Below are positions 17,690-29,600 of a stretch of DNA of 64,000 nt, one piece after another; within the stretch, counting starts at the first letter, position 1; the number at the start of each line of letters is the position of its first letter. This DNA comes from Patiria pectinifera (Eukaryota; Echinodermata; Asteroidea; Valvatida; Asterinidae): assembly GCA_029964075.1 (NCBI GenBank), contig CM057141.1, positions 13,330,001-13,394,000 on the forward strand. Direction: 5' to 3'. Both the position numbers and the translations under genes were made by a program. The notes beneath the pieces were generated by a model. It was not told where the DNA came from. It saw nothing but the letters and a program-made list of their open reading frames with translations, and ran no database searches.

Positions 17690-20385
17690 GTACTTCGGTC
17701 GCCTGCCATTTCCTCCAATGTTGCTGGGTTGATGTCAAGTTCAATTGAAGTCTACTTACAAACATCTTTGTAGCGCAGCTGGGACTTCCGATTGGTCGTT
17801 TACACGTGGCCAGTTCACCGAACAGTATGTCCTTACGGATTCTTGCTTCCTCCATCCCATGTAGACGTGTCCTAGCCAGTGGAGCCTCCATTGCCTGAGG
17901 AGTACATGAAATGCGTTGAGCCTCTTCTCCTGACGTCAGCACAGGGTCAAAGTCTCACTCTCTTATAGGAGGGTACAGAGGACGCATGCTTTGTAGACGT
18001 GGATCTTGGTGTACAGCTTGCTGCTGCTTCATACTCTTTTGACGAGTCTGGAGAGTGTTGATGAAGCCTTTCTAATCCTCGCACTGGGCTCTAGCTCTGT
18101 CTCCAGTGAGAGATTGTCAGAGATGGTGGAGCCAAGGTAAGTGAACTCATGGACTTATGTTGTGAGTGTGTTGATTGTGGGCGTCCCCGCAACGTTTTGT
18201 CCAAGTACGTTTGTTTTCGTCGGGCCAATAGCAAGCCGGACGTCAAGAATGCTCGGGAAAGCGGTCGACCAATATCTCTGGAGATGTTTTGCGACTGCTG
18301 CGTCGTCTGAAAAGAGAAAGTCTCTGATGAGGATTTCTCTCACCTAGGTTCTAGCTTTGAGTATAGCAAGGTTGAGCAATCTCCTATCTGATCTTGTATG
18401 GTGGTAGATTCGCTCTGTTGAAGAGCAGGCATGCCGCAAGAGGAGAGCAAAGAAGATCCACAACAGCGTTGGGGCCAACACGCATCCCTGTTACACTCCA
18501 CTCTGGATGCTAAATGGATCTGACGTTGAGCCATTATACTGTACAGTGCCTTTCATGTCGTCATGGAAGGAATTATGCTGAGGAGTTGGGGTTTGCAGCC
18601 TGCTCTGTTCATCCGCTTGAACAACCCTTCTCTGCTGACCAATGCCTTAGTGAGGTCGATAAATGTGAGGAACAGTGGATTCTTATGTTCTCTACACTTT
18701 CTTGGAGGTGCCCCAACGAGAAGGCAATGTAGACGGTAAAGAACGGAACGGAACTCACACTTGGCTTCTGAGTACACCCTGTTAACGTGTTATTCAGTCT
18801 ACATAGGATGATGCGAGCAAATATCTTTTCTGTGATGCTAAGAAGAGAGATGCCTCGGAAATTGTTACAGTCACTTCTCTTCCCTATGTTCTTGTAGAGG
18901 GTAACAATTTTGGCGTCCCGCATGTCCTGTGGCAATTTCCTTTCTTTTCATCATTGACAGATGGGTTATTGAAGAGTTTCCAGGACGAAACTCTTGGCGT
19001 ATTGGATGACTTATGGAGCTATTCCCTCTTGTTCTGGGACTTTACCTGCAGCTAGACTGTCACTGCTCCTGGTCCAGTTTCTCCATAATGGGCAGGCATT
19101 CGCCATGGCATTCGCCATGGCATTCGCCATGGCATTCGCCATGGCATTCGCCATGGCATTCGCCATGGCATTCAGATCACTATCTGCAACTGTGTTCTCC
19201 CGCCCGTGGTACAGTTCTGAAAAAATGATCCATCCAGCGCTCCATCTGCTTTGCCCGGTCGTGAATGATTTCACCGGTTGTGGAGTTGTCTTGTTTTGCG
19301 TAGACGCTATAACCTTCTTTAAGTCTTCGTGCATGCCCCTGTTGTCTCCTGAATCAGCAGCGGTCTGAATGTAGTTGCGTAGTTGTCTGCCTGACTGCTT
19401 TACTAAATGCTTCAAGGGTCTTCTGGCGTGGGGAACGCTATAGTCCGTGAGCGCAGTTCGCTTCTGTTCTGTGACTTGGATCGTCACATATCTTTGCTGA
19501 CCTCGATTCATTTGTATTTTTTACCTTTCTTCTGGGAGAGTAGTCTTCCCAGACCGATGCGGGTTTTCCTTCGGTTTAAGAGCGTTGCTGTTTCTTTGGG
19601 GTTAGCTTAATTGTTGTGCATACTAGGTGGATGATCTGTATCACAGGCGGTGCTATGTTTTGCGTATAACATTGCGTAAGTTGCTACGTCTGGTGGTGAT
19701 TATTTTCTGCTCGTGCCAAAGCTTGCAGCGGGGGTGTCTCCAGGACGCTTGGTGCTGGGGCTTCGTTTGAAGGAATGTGTTGGTGATGCATAAATCATGG
19801 TAAGTGCAGAGTTCAAGAAGACGCTTCCCATTATTGTTCAATCTTCTCAGGTATAACTGGCCCATACACCTGAGCCAGGTGTCTTGGTCACATCCCACTC
19901 TGGCATTGAAGTCACCCAGAAGGTACAGTTGTTCTCGCTCGCTGGATGATGGTGTAAAGCTTGTCGTATAATGTGCCATCCTTTGTTTCTGGTGTAATCG
20001 TGAGAGTAGGGGCGAAAACGCTGATTAGGTGGACGTGGGTCATGCACAAGTTTGATGCCGGAGTCTCGGAAGTCTCTCCGATCCATGTAAACCACTTGTT
20101 TCTAACAGTAAATCATGCTCCATGTTCCAAAGTTTCCTCTAGAGCTTTCCCCTTAGTCACTGTCAGCCTGATCCTTCGAGTCTGGTCTCCTGTAGGGTAG
20201 CAGCTATGTCAACCTGAAATCTCTTTAACACTGCGATGATTAGGCCTACATCAGTCTCGCGAGCATCATTGATGTTTTGAAGGTTCTCGGTTAGGCTCGT
20301 TGTTATGGTCTGAACGTTCCAACCATCAAGCCGGTGCCCTTGTGTTCTCTTTGACGTTTTTGATCGAGTCAGGTACATTGGACAT
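17690..20385 (-). mobile_element. decayed LINE, nearly full-length ORF2 (APE endonuclease plus RT)
   Basis: Read on the minus strand, the order is: endonuclease start (GWNVQTI..., TLQETRLEG, about 20320-20165), LYLLGDFNARVG (about 19920), a linker, RT fingers MRDAKIVTLYKNIG and CNNFRGISLLSI (about 18920-18840), the palm FLFSDDAAVAKHL (about 18320) and a C-terminal segment ARIRKDILFGELATCKRP (about 17845). The frame is broken several times, so it is inactive. Domain order and motifs match the EN-RT LINEs of the RTE/CR1 type. It is the same general kind as the fragment at 5498-6330. Confidence 0.88.
19096..19173. repeat. 12-bp tandem repeat inside the LINE
   Basis: GCATTCGCCATG is repeated six times perfectly, plus a partial unit. 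The unit is a multiple of three, so on the LINE strand it reads as repeated MANA without breaking the frame. Confidence 0.95.
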
Positions 20386-22364
20386 TGTCTCTATACTTGT
20401 GTCACATGATTTGGCAGCTCGGCTTTCGCGTGTGGAGGCATTGTTCACAATGTCATAAGAACCGCACCCAGAAAATGAATGAGCACGGATGACCAGGAGA
20501 TCATTGGCGTAATATTATGTGATATCAGTAAGTGTTTTTTTTTCTTCGGAAATTCAATTCAATAGGGCAAATTTGTCAAAATAATACAAACTCGGGGTTA
20601 CGATGTAAACAATATTTGTTACATCTTCCAATGCTATACACTTATTCTTACATTTGTTTAGGTGGCAATACGGTTCAACGGATGATGATGTCATCAGTAA
20701 AAATAGTGTTATAAAATCTTCAAAACCTTTCAGTATAGTGAATAGTTACGTAAACCCGTCTTTTCAAGGGTATATATGTTAACTCTGCTGTAAGTACAAT
20801 CGGTAAGGTAGTGGGGACCATTCTGTAGTATATCTGTATTGATCGGTTGCATTCAGCAGCCATCACAGAGGTGTGTTTTGTTATGTAAATTACTTGACAA
20901 TGAATGCGCTCAGGGTCTACTCTTGTGGATATATTTCTGTTGAACAAAAGCACACCCCTTAAATATGGCTAAAATGCAAACGCGATGGCGCCGCAACTCA
21001 CATCCAACACACACGGTGCAATTACTGGCCGCATGGCCTTGAATATACATGCAGTCTACGTACACTGACCAGGATTTCCTGAAGTCTAATTAACCATACA
21101 CAGGTGTTACACCAAATAAACATGATTGGACACCGTTAACATATGCCTTATGAACAATACAGTAACACATTTTATGTGGCATTGTTAAGAAACAAAATAA
21201 GAATATCGCCTTTCCTCTTTGAAATATTTCCTCTACCATAAGCGTAAAACAGAACAGAAAAGGTCTGAATGTTTAGCAGTTACAATGAATTCGCGTGATC
21301 ATGATAAATGTCTATATGCTAATATGCTTGCCTCATTGGAATCAAGGACACACACTGTTGAGCCAAGTCTTTTCAGTAACCAAACTGTCTCTTTGTTTAC
21401 GATCGGACAGGTATTGAGCGTCATACTTCCATATAAACTTGGGCAAAGCTTTTTTTTTTCAACTTTTATATTATATTCTTCAATTCTTATAGTTTAAACT
21501 TTTCCGCCTTATGCAACTCGATGCCCATCGAAAACGTAATCAGTGGTTTTTTTCAAGATTCCAGTAAAAGTTACAATGTATTGATGTTGATTTTCATGAC
21601 CAAAATTCACTTAAGTCTTAAGTTTATCTGGTTGGGACTTTCTTTGTTTTCATGATGCAAATGTTTCTCACTGACAGTTTGTGTTTTCTTTTTGGGTAAT
21701 GTAGAAGTGCCTCTCTGTAGCTTGCCTTCACCATTTTCAACCTGGTATTTGAGTTATTTTTTTACTTATAAAGTTCATTGCTAAACCAATATTCAATACA
21801 AATTTTTTTTTATTATAATTACTTTTGTGGAGAAAATGACATACACTGAATGGTATATATGGCATAATTTGAGATCGATAAAGATACTGGTACCAATTTC
21901 GTTGGGATTAGTAATACCAACAAATGACCGGCGTTTATAATTGACGCTAATTGTTTCATCCAAGGATAGTGGCTATAATTATTGAACTGACGTCAGTTCG
22001 TGAACCTATTATGGCAATGCTAACATTAGTTGAAAATTGGTTCAACTACGCGTACAGTCCCTTATTGAAAAAAAGTCCCGCTGGCTTACGTAAGAGTTTG
22101 AGTGGTGCCTTGTTGCCCAAGTTAGCGGGCCGCAAACCTATATCAATCAAGGATGTGGTACTCGCACAGGGTGAGTTTGCTTCTAATGAAGACAATGAGC
22201 GCCTAGGGGCGCAACAGAAGATAACGAAGGTCACACGTCACATGCAGTGTTTCACAAACGATGCTTGTGACATTTTGTTGTGTCGTGGTTTTGCTTGGGT
22301 TATAGTTACCGACAGCTAGCTATAGGAGTCGAGCGTCAAGAAGACACCTGCAGAAGCTACAGTC
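20386..22364. other. unassigned DNA upstream of the first dipeptidase first exon
   Basis: AT-rich DNA with no recognisable exon, RNA gene or transposon terminus. It should hold the promoter for the exon at 22365 if that exon is used. Confidence 0.35.
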
Positions 22365-22546
22365 ATGTCGCTCAATCGGAAACATTACATTGGTGCAGGC
22401 CTACTTCTCGTTTCTTTGCTCGTGATAAGTGTGGTAGTCGTAGCCATCGCCGTCCCCGTAGTCAATAGTCAAGATTCAGCCGAGGGTGCGATGACAAGCA
22501 GGGATAAAGCAATGGCATACTTGGCCGAAACACCGCTGATAGACGG
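22365..22546 (+). CDS. DPEP: membrane dipeptidase first exon, version A
   Basis: ATG at 22365 opens 60 codons plus two bases before an AG-type GG/GTGAGT donor (phase 2). It encodes a short basic head (MSLNRKHY), a hydrophobic segment of about 24 residues (residues 9-33), and then AYLAETPLIDG. The TPLIDG ending is followed by H-N-D in M19 dipeptidases, and the exon at 35226 begins exactly so in matching phase. It resembles exon B (26449-26618) over its whole length and so arose by duplication. Either it is an alternative first exon of the same gene or a remnant of a duplicated gene. Confidence 0.8.
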
Positions 22547-23177
22547 GTGAGTAAATACATGTACATTCCACTTAATATCAGATCATCAGCAATGGGAACT
22601 TTCCGCTGTAGCTGTTGTCTGACCACACATCATGTCAGGCTTGCCGCTTGCGTCCCATGTATTTCTACCTCCATGGGTCGACCAACCAAGAAGATTAATT
22701 TTAAGTTTAACCATGGAGCTATGGTTTAACACAGGCGAAATTAAAGTTGCTCTGCCCGTGCAAAGTAATATGCATGGACAACAACATATTCGACTTTTGT
22801 TTCGCCAAACAAATTTTCCAGTTGGCTCCACTTTTTTTCTAATTTGGACATTTTGACCCTCTAAAAATGCACTTTATTTTGCGTTGCTTTTACACATAAA
22901 AATGCATGAAGGATTGTCCTAAATTATTGTCCGGTCGCAAATAATTCGAAATTTTAAAATTAAACATTCCATAACTAAACCTCGGCGGATTTTTTTTTAT
23001 TCCATGTCTCATAAAAAAAATGATAAACTTGGTACTGCTATAAAATGTAGCAGTTTAAAAACAAAAGCGATTTTGGGGGCAACAGTTGAAGAAAAAAAAG
23101 GATAGGGAGAGGGAGTTGAATGCATTAATTTTCCACTGACCATATTATGTTGACTGGACTGTGTCTCAGTCTTTCCG

Positions 23178-23260
23178 AATAATAATAATAATAGTGAACA
23201 TTTATACCGCGCCATATCTGTCAATATGACACTCCTGGCGCGAATTATGAGACGAAAGAC
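23178..23260. repeat. (AAT)n-linked dispersed repeat, second copy
   Basis: AAT repeats run into GTGAACATTTATACCGCGCC, matching the arrangement at 3025-3110. Confidence 0.5.
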
Positions 23261-23714
23261 GAAAGCCAGGTAATGAAGTTTATGAACATATGAGACCCAT
23301 TATGTAGCACCTTTTTTGCTAGGTGCTGCTGCTAACAAATTAACACGCACAACCTTTTGATCACGATTTCACGGGGAGTTTTGTACCAATGGTGCAAGTA
23401 CTATCTTTAATCCAAGTAAGCTTTTTGATAATACTTCGATGGGCTACTTTTGGGATAAATGCAAATGGTCATATTATTGCCTTACACCATGAAGAAATTT
23501 CTCCATGCTTACACGGACATAAGTGTTGACTGATGTGACACAATAATCTATTGTAGTTGTACTACAGACGAAATCCCCCCCCCCCCAAAAAAAGACAGTG
23601 TCTGAAACAGGTGTTCCTCTGCAGAAAGCCACATGCTGTCAGTCAAGCATTGCAGCCTTCAACCTAATTTGAAAGCCAACCAGAATAAGCAGTTACTAAT
23701 CATCTTGACACAAT

Positions 23715-23970
23715 CACGGGCGTCGCTAGGATTTTTTTTTTCTAGAGGGGGGCAAATCACTCACCATAGAAAAATCACCAGCCGTGGGAAAAACAACAGG
23801 GGCTGCTAGACATCACGCCACGCTTTGTTAAAAAGCGTTCATGTTGTTTAATATACATTTAATTAACATAATTTGATTAGCCCCGTGTCTGCTCTTTTCA
23901 TTTTCTTTTTCCTACCCCCTTCTTTTTTTGGGGGGGGGCCCTCCCCTCCCCCCCCCGCGACGCCTGCATG
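23715..23970. mobile_element. relative of the 281-bp GGCGTCGC-ended element
   Basis: It starts CACGGGCGTCGCTAGG and ends CGCGACGCCTGCATG, with G- and C-runs inside, as in the copy at 9355-9635. No clear target duplication was found. Confidence 0.5.
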
Positions 23971-25753
23971 GCATTGTAGAGCATCGCGCCTAAACGGCCT
24001 ATTCATATCTATATTTCACGAAGCCATGCCTGCTCTATGGTTTGATGGACGAATGTATACAATAGTAGACTTGAAATCAAGTCGTCGGTGAGCCCGAAAG
24101 TACGCCATTTTGTCTTTGAGATTAATTCCGTGCCCCTTGGTGACCCTTGTAAGTTGCATTTTGCACGGGGATGCCCTTTCTTGCTAGAAGTTTTGTCAGA
24201 ATGATTTCTAACCGATTTTGTAAAATTAAGTAAAACTAATATGTTTTAGTTTTTTTTGTGTTTTTTTTATAACTCTGGGACTTGCTATCAGATTCGGCTG
24301 GAACAGTCTGATTGGTAAAGGATCAGGAGACTAATGAATATTCATGAGACACGTACCACACAGCTTGCATGTCTTGTGCACTATAGTGAGCCTAGTCACG
24401 CGCAGAAACGTTTCTGTGTGTGGTGCATGCAATACAACATGGGGCGAATGCCATTCCTCGAGGGGTCAATAGTAACTAATTCCTAGGTATAATAATACAA
24501 AACTAGAAATAATGTTTATGTACTAACACAAGCTGTTTCGGATGTTTACGTCAGGAACTAAGATTATATTAATGTTCAAATCAGCCCAACTTAATTTAGC
24601 TACCATGAGGCAGTCTTTGTTCTGGGATTCTCACACATACAGGTAGGCCATATTGTTTTTTCCACTGAAACTACCAACAGGTGCATGGTCTAGATATTTC
24701 AAGCAAATAGACAAAAGACCTGAAGAACAAGCGAAGAACTCCTTAACTATAACATGTGCTAACAGCAAAACTGAAATTGGATCAATTAAACCATGAAACA
24801 TATGAATAAGGCCAAAGTCCAGAAAACAAAGTGAAAGTAATGTCAAATCAACCATTATGTACGGGAGTTAGTGCCTCACTCTTTTGAGAATTAACTTTAC
24901 GAACTTTTCTACAGTCCATACCACCCGGCCTCCGGGGACCCTTGTAGTCATGACTTGTAATGACTTGACAATGAGTTTCGAACATGTACAAAGTTATAGC
25001 CACAAAATGCACGTTTAACGTGACGTAACTTGACACCTGATTACGTCATCGTGACGAAAAATCTTAGGGTGGTTGCCTAAACGTGTGCCAAGTGGAAGTC
25101 GACCGGATATACCAAAGTGCCAAAGTGTACGGGTAAAAAAAAACCGTAGAAAAAAACCTGGCCTCCCCCCCCGCCCCTAAAATATGGGGCCCGGCAGCTA
25201 GTTGCTTTTTAAGGCCATTGATTGGTTCACCTCTGCGCGTGCGCAGTATACTTGTTTATTTTTAATGATTACAGCTTCGCACATGGATGACAGTTGAACA
25301 CAAGGCTATCAAAAAAACCTACTCTTACCATAACCAGTGGGCAAAATCGCCAGTGTCTCCACAAAGGTAACTTTGAAGCATTTCAATTGCATAGGTTTCA
25401 AAATATTGAAAAGTAGTGCCCCTCTCATTATTGATAGTTGCCCCGGACACTTTCTAATTAAGCTAAAATTGAAACTCGTCACCACACAAGCTGCACAAAA
25501 GTGGTAGCCGTTGCATTTTGCATTTCGTTCAGGGTGCGGGGACCATGCATTCAGGATTCACTGCTGTCTACTTGTTCCTACATTCGAAGTCCTAAGGGCA
25601 ATGGAAGGACCGGGAATTGAACCAGTCTAAACTAGTGAATTAGGCACTGACAATACGTATGTTTGTATCTTAAACAGCGCCCCCTACTATGACATGATGT
25701 ACGGTGATTTGGCTGACTTTTACCGCTTAAGTACGTGATAACTATGTTTGTAC

Positions 25754-26291
25754 TTCGCTCGTACCCCCGCCCTGCAAACAGGACGCTGGGATACTCTGAT
25801 GAATTCACGCTCTGATTGGTTGGATTCTGCGTGACCTGTGGCCTGCGCGTCATCACGGCCATGACTCTGCAAGGTTTGAAACGGCCGTTAAGACTGATCC
25901 ATTACTCTTTTATTCCAGTTTAGAGATTTTTTCATTGAAAAGCGTAATAATGTAGGAAATTCTGTAAAACCTATCTGTGTTGTAACTTGACAATTCCCGT
26001 CACCGTTGCTCAGGCTCCGTTTCGAATCACAAACGGTCGGATTGCATTATGCGACGTTCACAATTTTGTCCACATGGTCCGCAATGAAAAAGAAATCACA
26101 TGCGGTATGGAACGTGTGCATTTCTATGGGAAGTTTTCGGATAGCATTTGCGCACATTGTCTAACTGCGGTCTTGAACAGCTGCAGCCAGATGCTTTATA
26201 CATAGGTCATAGGCCACTTCCTTCACAAGATTCTGTGAAGCTCATCAGAGTATCCCAGCGTCCTGTTTGCAGGGCGGGGGGTACGAGCGAA
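25754..26291. repeat. 538-bp inverted-repeat unit upstream of dipeptidase exon B
   Basis: The 49-bp left arm (25754-25802, TTCGCTCGTACC to GGGATACTCTGATGA) and the 50-bp right arm (26242-26291) are almost perfect reverse complements, differing by an indel in a C/G run. The 440-bp interior has no gene. It ends 157 bp before the ATG of exon B, so it may contribute to or disturb that promoter. It may be a MITE; no target duplication is clear. Confidence 0.75.
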
Positions 26292-26448
26292 TGTTTGTAC
26301 ATGCACTTTGTACCTGTCACGGGAACACCTTAGATCTGCAAACATAAGCGCATTAAAAAGGTGTACCGAAAGGTGCAAGGGACTTATTCTCTCGTGAGCT
26401 TGCGTAAGAAACATCTTAGAACCAGGACAAGAAACCGAGGCAAGAAAC

Positions 26449-26618
26449 ATGGATCTGAGACGGAAAGATTACATTATCATGGTGGTGGTGGGCGCACTTG
26501 TTGTGTGTGCAGTCGCTGTGGCGATTGCGGTACCTGTTGCACTGAGTAACCGGCAAGCTGCTGCGACTAGCAAAGAACTGGCCGAACAGTACATGTCGGA
26601 GACGCCTCTCATTGACGG
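26449..26618 (+). CDS. DPEP: membrane dipeptidase first exon, version B
   Basis: ATG at 26449 with A at -3. It encodes MDLRRKD, a hydrophobic anchor ([20 protein letters not shown]) and YMSETPLID, ending GG/GTAAGC in phase 2. It is nearer to exon 2 than version A and is the default choice for the gene model. Confidence 0.85.
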
Positions 26619-29600
26619 GTAAGCTCGGGCGGGCCTTGGTTTTCTACCTCCATGGTTATAGCACGGAGGAAGGCCTCAATGGTAATATACAGTCATCATA
26701 TAGGCCTAAGGCTATGCAAATAAGCCATTTGCGAGTTAAATTTGAATAAAATCTGGAACGCTGACTTATAATCCAATGCTTTGCACGTTTTAACTTTGCA
26801 TTCTCCCGACCAAAGAGACTGTTACTAAATCACGTGATTCAGGGCAAGCCTTATGCTAGCAACCCCCCAGCTCCGGCATGGTCTGGTGTCTTTTTTGTGC
26901 CATTTCCACCCATTGTGAACAATGTATTGGTGCTGCGCGTCTCTTACTTAACTATGCAAGAGCTTGCCCCGAATCATGTGATAGCAACAGTGTCTAATTT
27001 GGTCTGGAGAGAATTCAAAGTTAAACTGTGCCAAGAATTCTGAGCAAGTAGTCAGTGTACCAGATTTTTTTTTCATCAAATTTGTATCTCAAAGGGCATA
27101 GGTCACTCGCAAATGGCTTATTGGAACTTTGATGTTCTGAGTTCGTGTCTTCATGTATGATTCAGTTAAGTTGATCTATTTTATACACAATGCCATTTCG
27201 GTTCCCAGGTCTGTTACCGATGATTTCGAATGCTTTAAAGGGAATATACATCATTTGCTTTTGCTGTAATTTTCAGAAATGGATGGAATCTGGGGGTTGG
27301 AAATATATAGCAAATATAGTTACACTGACTTTTTTGAGGTTTTGGCTTCGAAAATGCTATTAATACCAAGAAAAACAATCATTTTCCTGTAGTCTGGTTC
27401 CCTGACTCCATATAAGAAGAAACAGAACAGTTTACATACATTGGGGAATTGTAAGGTCAGGGAACCAGTCTAGCTGGCTTGTACCCGTTCATAGGTGTGT
27501 AATCGATTGCAAACAAGTGCGATGGTCATGGGGCCAGTATTTGAAAAAAAGCCAGTTTTTTCCATTGATACAAAATTGATACAAAAATACCACTTTTCTT
27601 GAAAATGACAGTATACCAGATGCCATGATTTTACAGGATGCTTTACACTGTCATTCACTAACAGCCCAGCAAGGCATTTCAAAATGATTTGGTAGTTTTA
27701 TTTTTTGATGTTTGCAAATGTTGTATTTTCCCTTTAATGAGTCTCAAAATGAAGCAGGACCCAACTTTATTTTGGTAACATAAAAAGTACTATACAGAGT
27801 GAGTAAAAAAAAACCCACCGAAACCCAAATGTCGTACTAATCACTCATGTACTTTTCAAGTCACGGGATTTTAAACAAAAACACCGTTTTCAAGTTCTGT
27901 CCACGAATCACAGAAAAGGTCAGTGTTCTTTCAGCAAAACGAAAACAATTCACATAGGGATGTGTGTCAATTGTTTTCGTTTTGCTGAAAGAACACTTAC
28001 CTTTTTGTGTGATCCGTGGACAGAAGTTTAAAACGGTGTTTGTGTTTAAAAAAAAAACATGAGTGATTTGAATGATTCTTAGGCCTATAGAAGCTTATGC
28101 AATGGGCTTTCATAACCTAGATATTGAAAGCGCTACATGCAGAACGTCACTAAAAAATATGGTCCCAACATTTGGGTTTCGGTTTTTTTTTACTCACCCT
28201 GTATGGCTATAACCAAATATTAATTCCTTTCTCTCTTTTTTCCCCCTGAATGTTAGAATTAGCAATATGGTGCGGGTTTTGTTTAATGGCAAAAAAAGAA
28301 CAACGAATGAATTTTGTCGCACTCCTGCAACTGAGTGAAGTATGACATTGTAAAATGAATCGCTAAGGAGTGACAAAGAATCTCTGTTATTGTATTTTCC
28401 ACAAATACAAGCCACCAGATTTCAATAACAGTAAGGTCCTTTCTAGGCTAGCCTACCCTACGTAAGGTTCACAGAAGAGTTCTCTTCAATGCATTTTTGT
28501 CAGTTTAATGTACACAACTTACGAAGCACACAGGTCAGGATCTTGGTATAACTCCGATACAATTTTCAAATTAGTTTCAGTAGTTTTGTGATCTTTGTCA
28601 ATGGAATAGTTTTTGGTGTGAGTATCTTGTACTTCATTTAAGTTTTTTTCTGTTTAATGTATATGTCCCACGCTGCAGCATGACAAGAAGATATATGTCT
28701 TAGTCTACCTCGAAACAAAACACACCCGCAAAAGGCACATTCCATGTTCGTTGATTTTCGTGTGTGACTGTGACCCTAATATTTCATACGCACCTACTCA
28801 AAGCTAATATTTATTGGTCAACCTTATTGAACTCTGTCACTTGGCCAAACCCAGATCAGATTTATATTGTAGGTATAGTGCTCCGAAAGTTTGCACAGCA
28901 AATATAAAGAGCGAGTTGGCAATTCGGATTTGATCCCCCTCAAAGGGCCCATGCAAAGATTTTGTTTATGCAATCCTTGAAAATGCACCTTCTGTCTCGT
29001 TTAACCTAATTTTCAATATTCGTTTTGCCATTCTGAATGGTGTTTTTGGTATTTTTTTTATGCTCATACAAATTTTCATATTCGTGAGCAAAATTCTGAT
29101 GTCAGTTCAAGCAGAAACATCAATGTCACAGCTAGTTAGGCACCAAAAGTTGCCAGAATTTTGGATATTTTGCTGTTATGGATATTCTTTTCTTTGGTGA
29201 TTCGGTATTGTGTCAGTGCATGGCAGTAAGTCAGTATGCAAACTTTTCTCGCAAACGTTTTCAATGAGCAAATTTTTGGGTTCACAATTGGAACAAAACC
29301 CCACCAAACTGAACAGTGTCTTCTTGAAATGATATCACAGAAGCAGCACCCTCAGTTGTCCGTAGAAACATTGACAATTTTTAATGTTTAAATAAGTGAC
29401 TTTTCAATAAGATTAACCAAAAAGGGATGTCATATAGTTTTCATACATGTTAAGAGGAGTAGAAAGTTGCACGAAATGAATTCCTCAGAAAAAAACATTT
29501 CCTGGCCCCTTTAAGAGGAAAGAAATAGATGTGGTCGCGCTACAGTTTGTCAGTTAAGCTTGTAAGCTTACACGAAAATGTAAGCTTACATGCAAATTGA

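Larger units (their letters stand above)
22547..25753. other. DNA between the two dipeptidase first exons
   Basis: No dipeptidase exons 2-10 were found here, so a separate upstream gene copy is not present in full. It holds an (AAT)n-linked repeat (23178-23220) and a GGCGTCGC-ended element (23715-23970). The rest is unassigned. Confidence 0.5.

Noticed and set aside
20386-22364. Remaining exons of the second P450
   Set aside because: None of the I-helix, ExxR, PERW or heme-loop motifs appears in any frame here.
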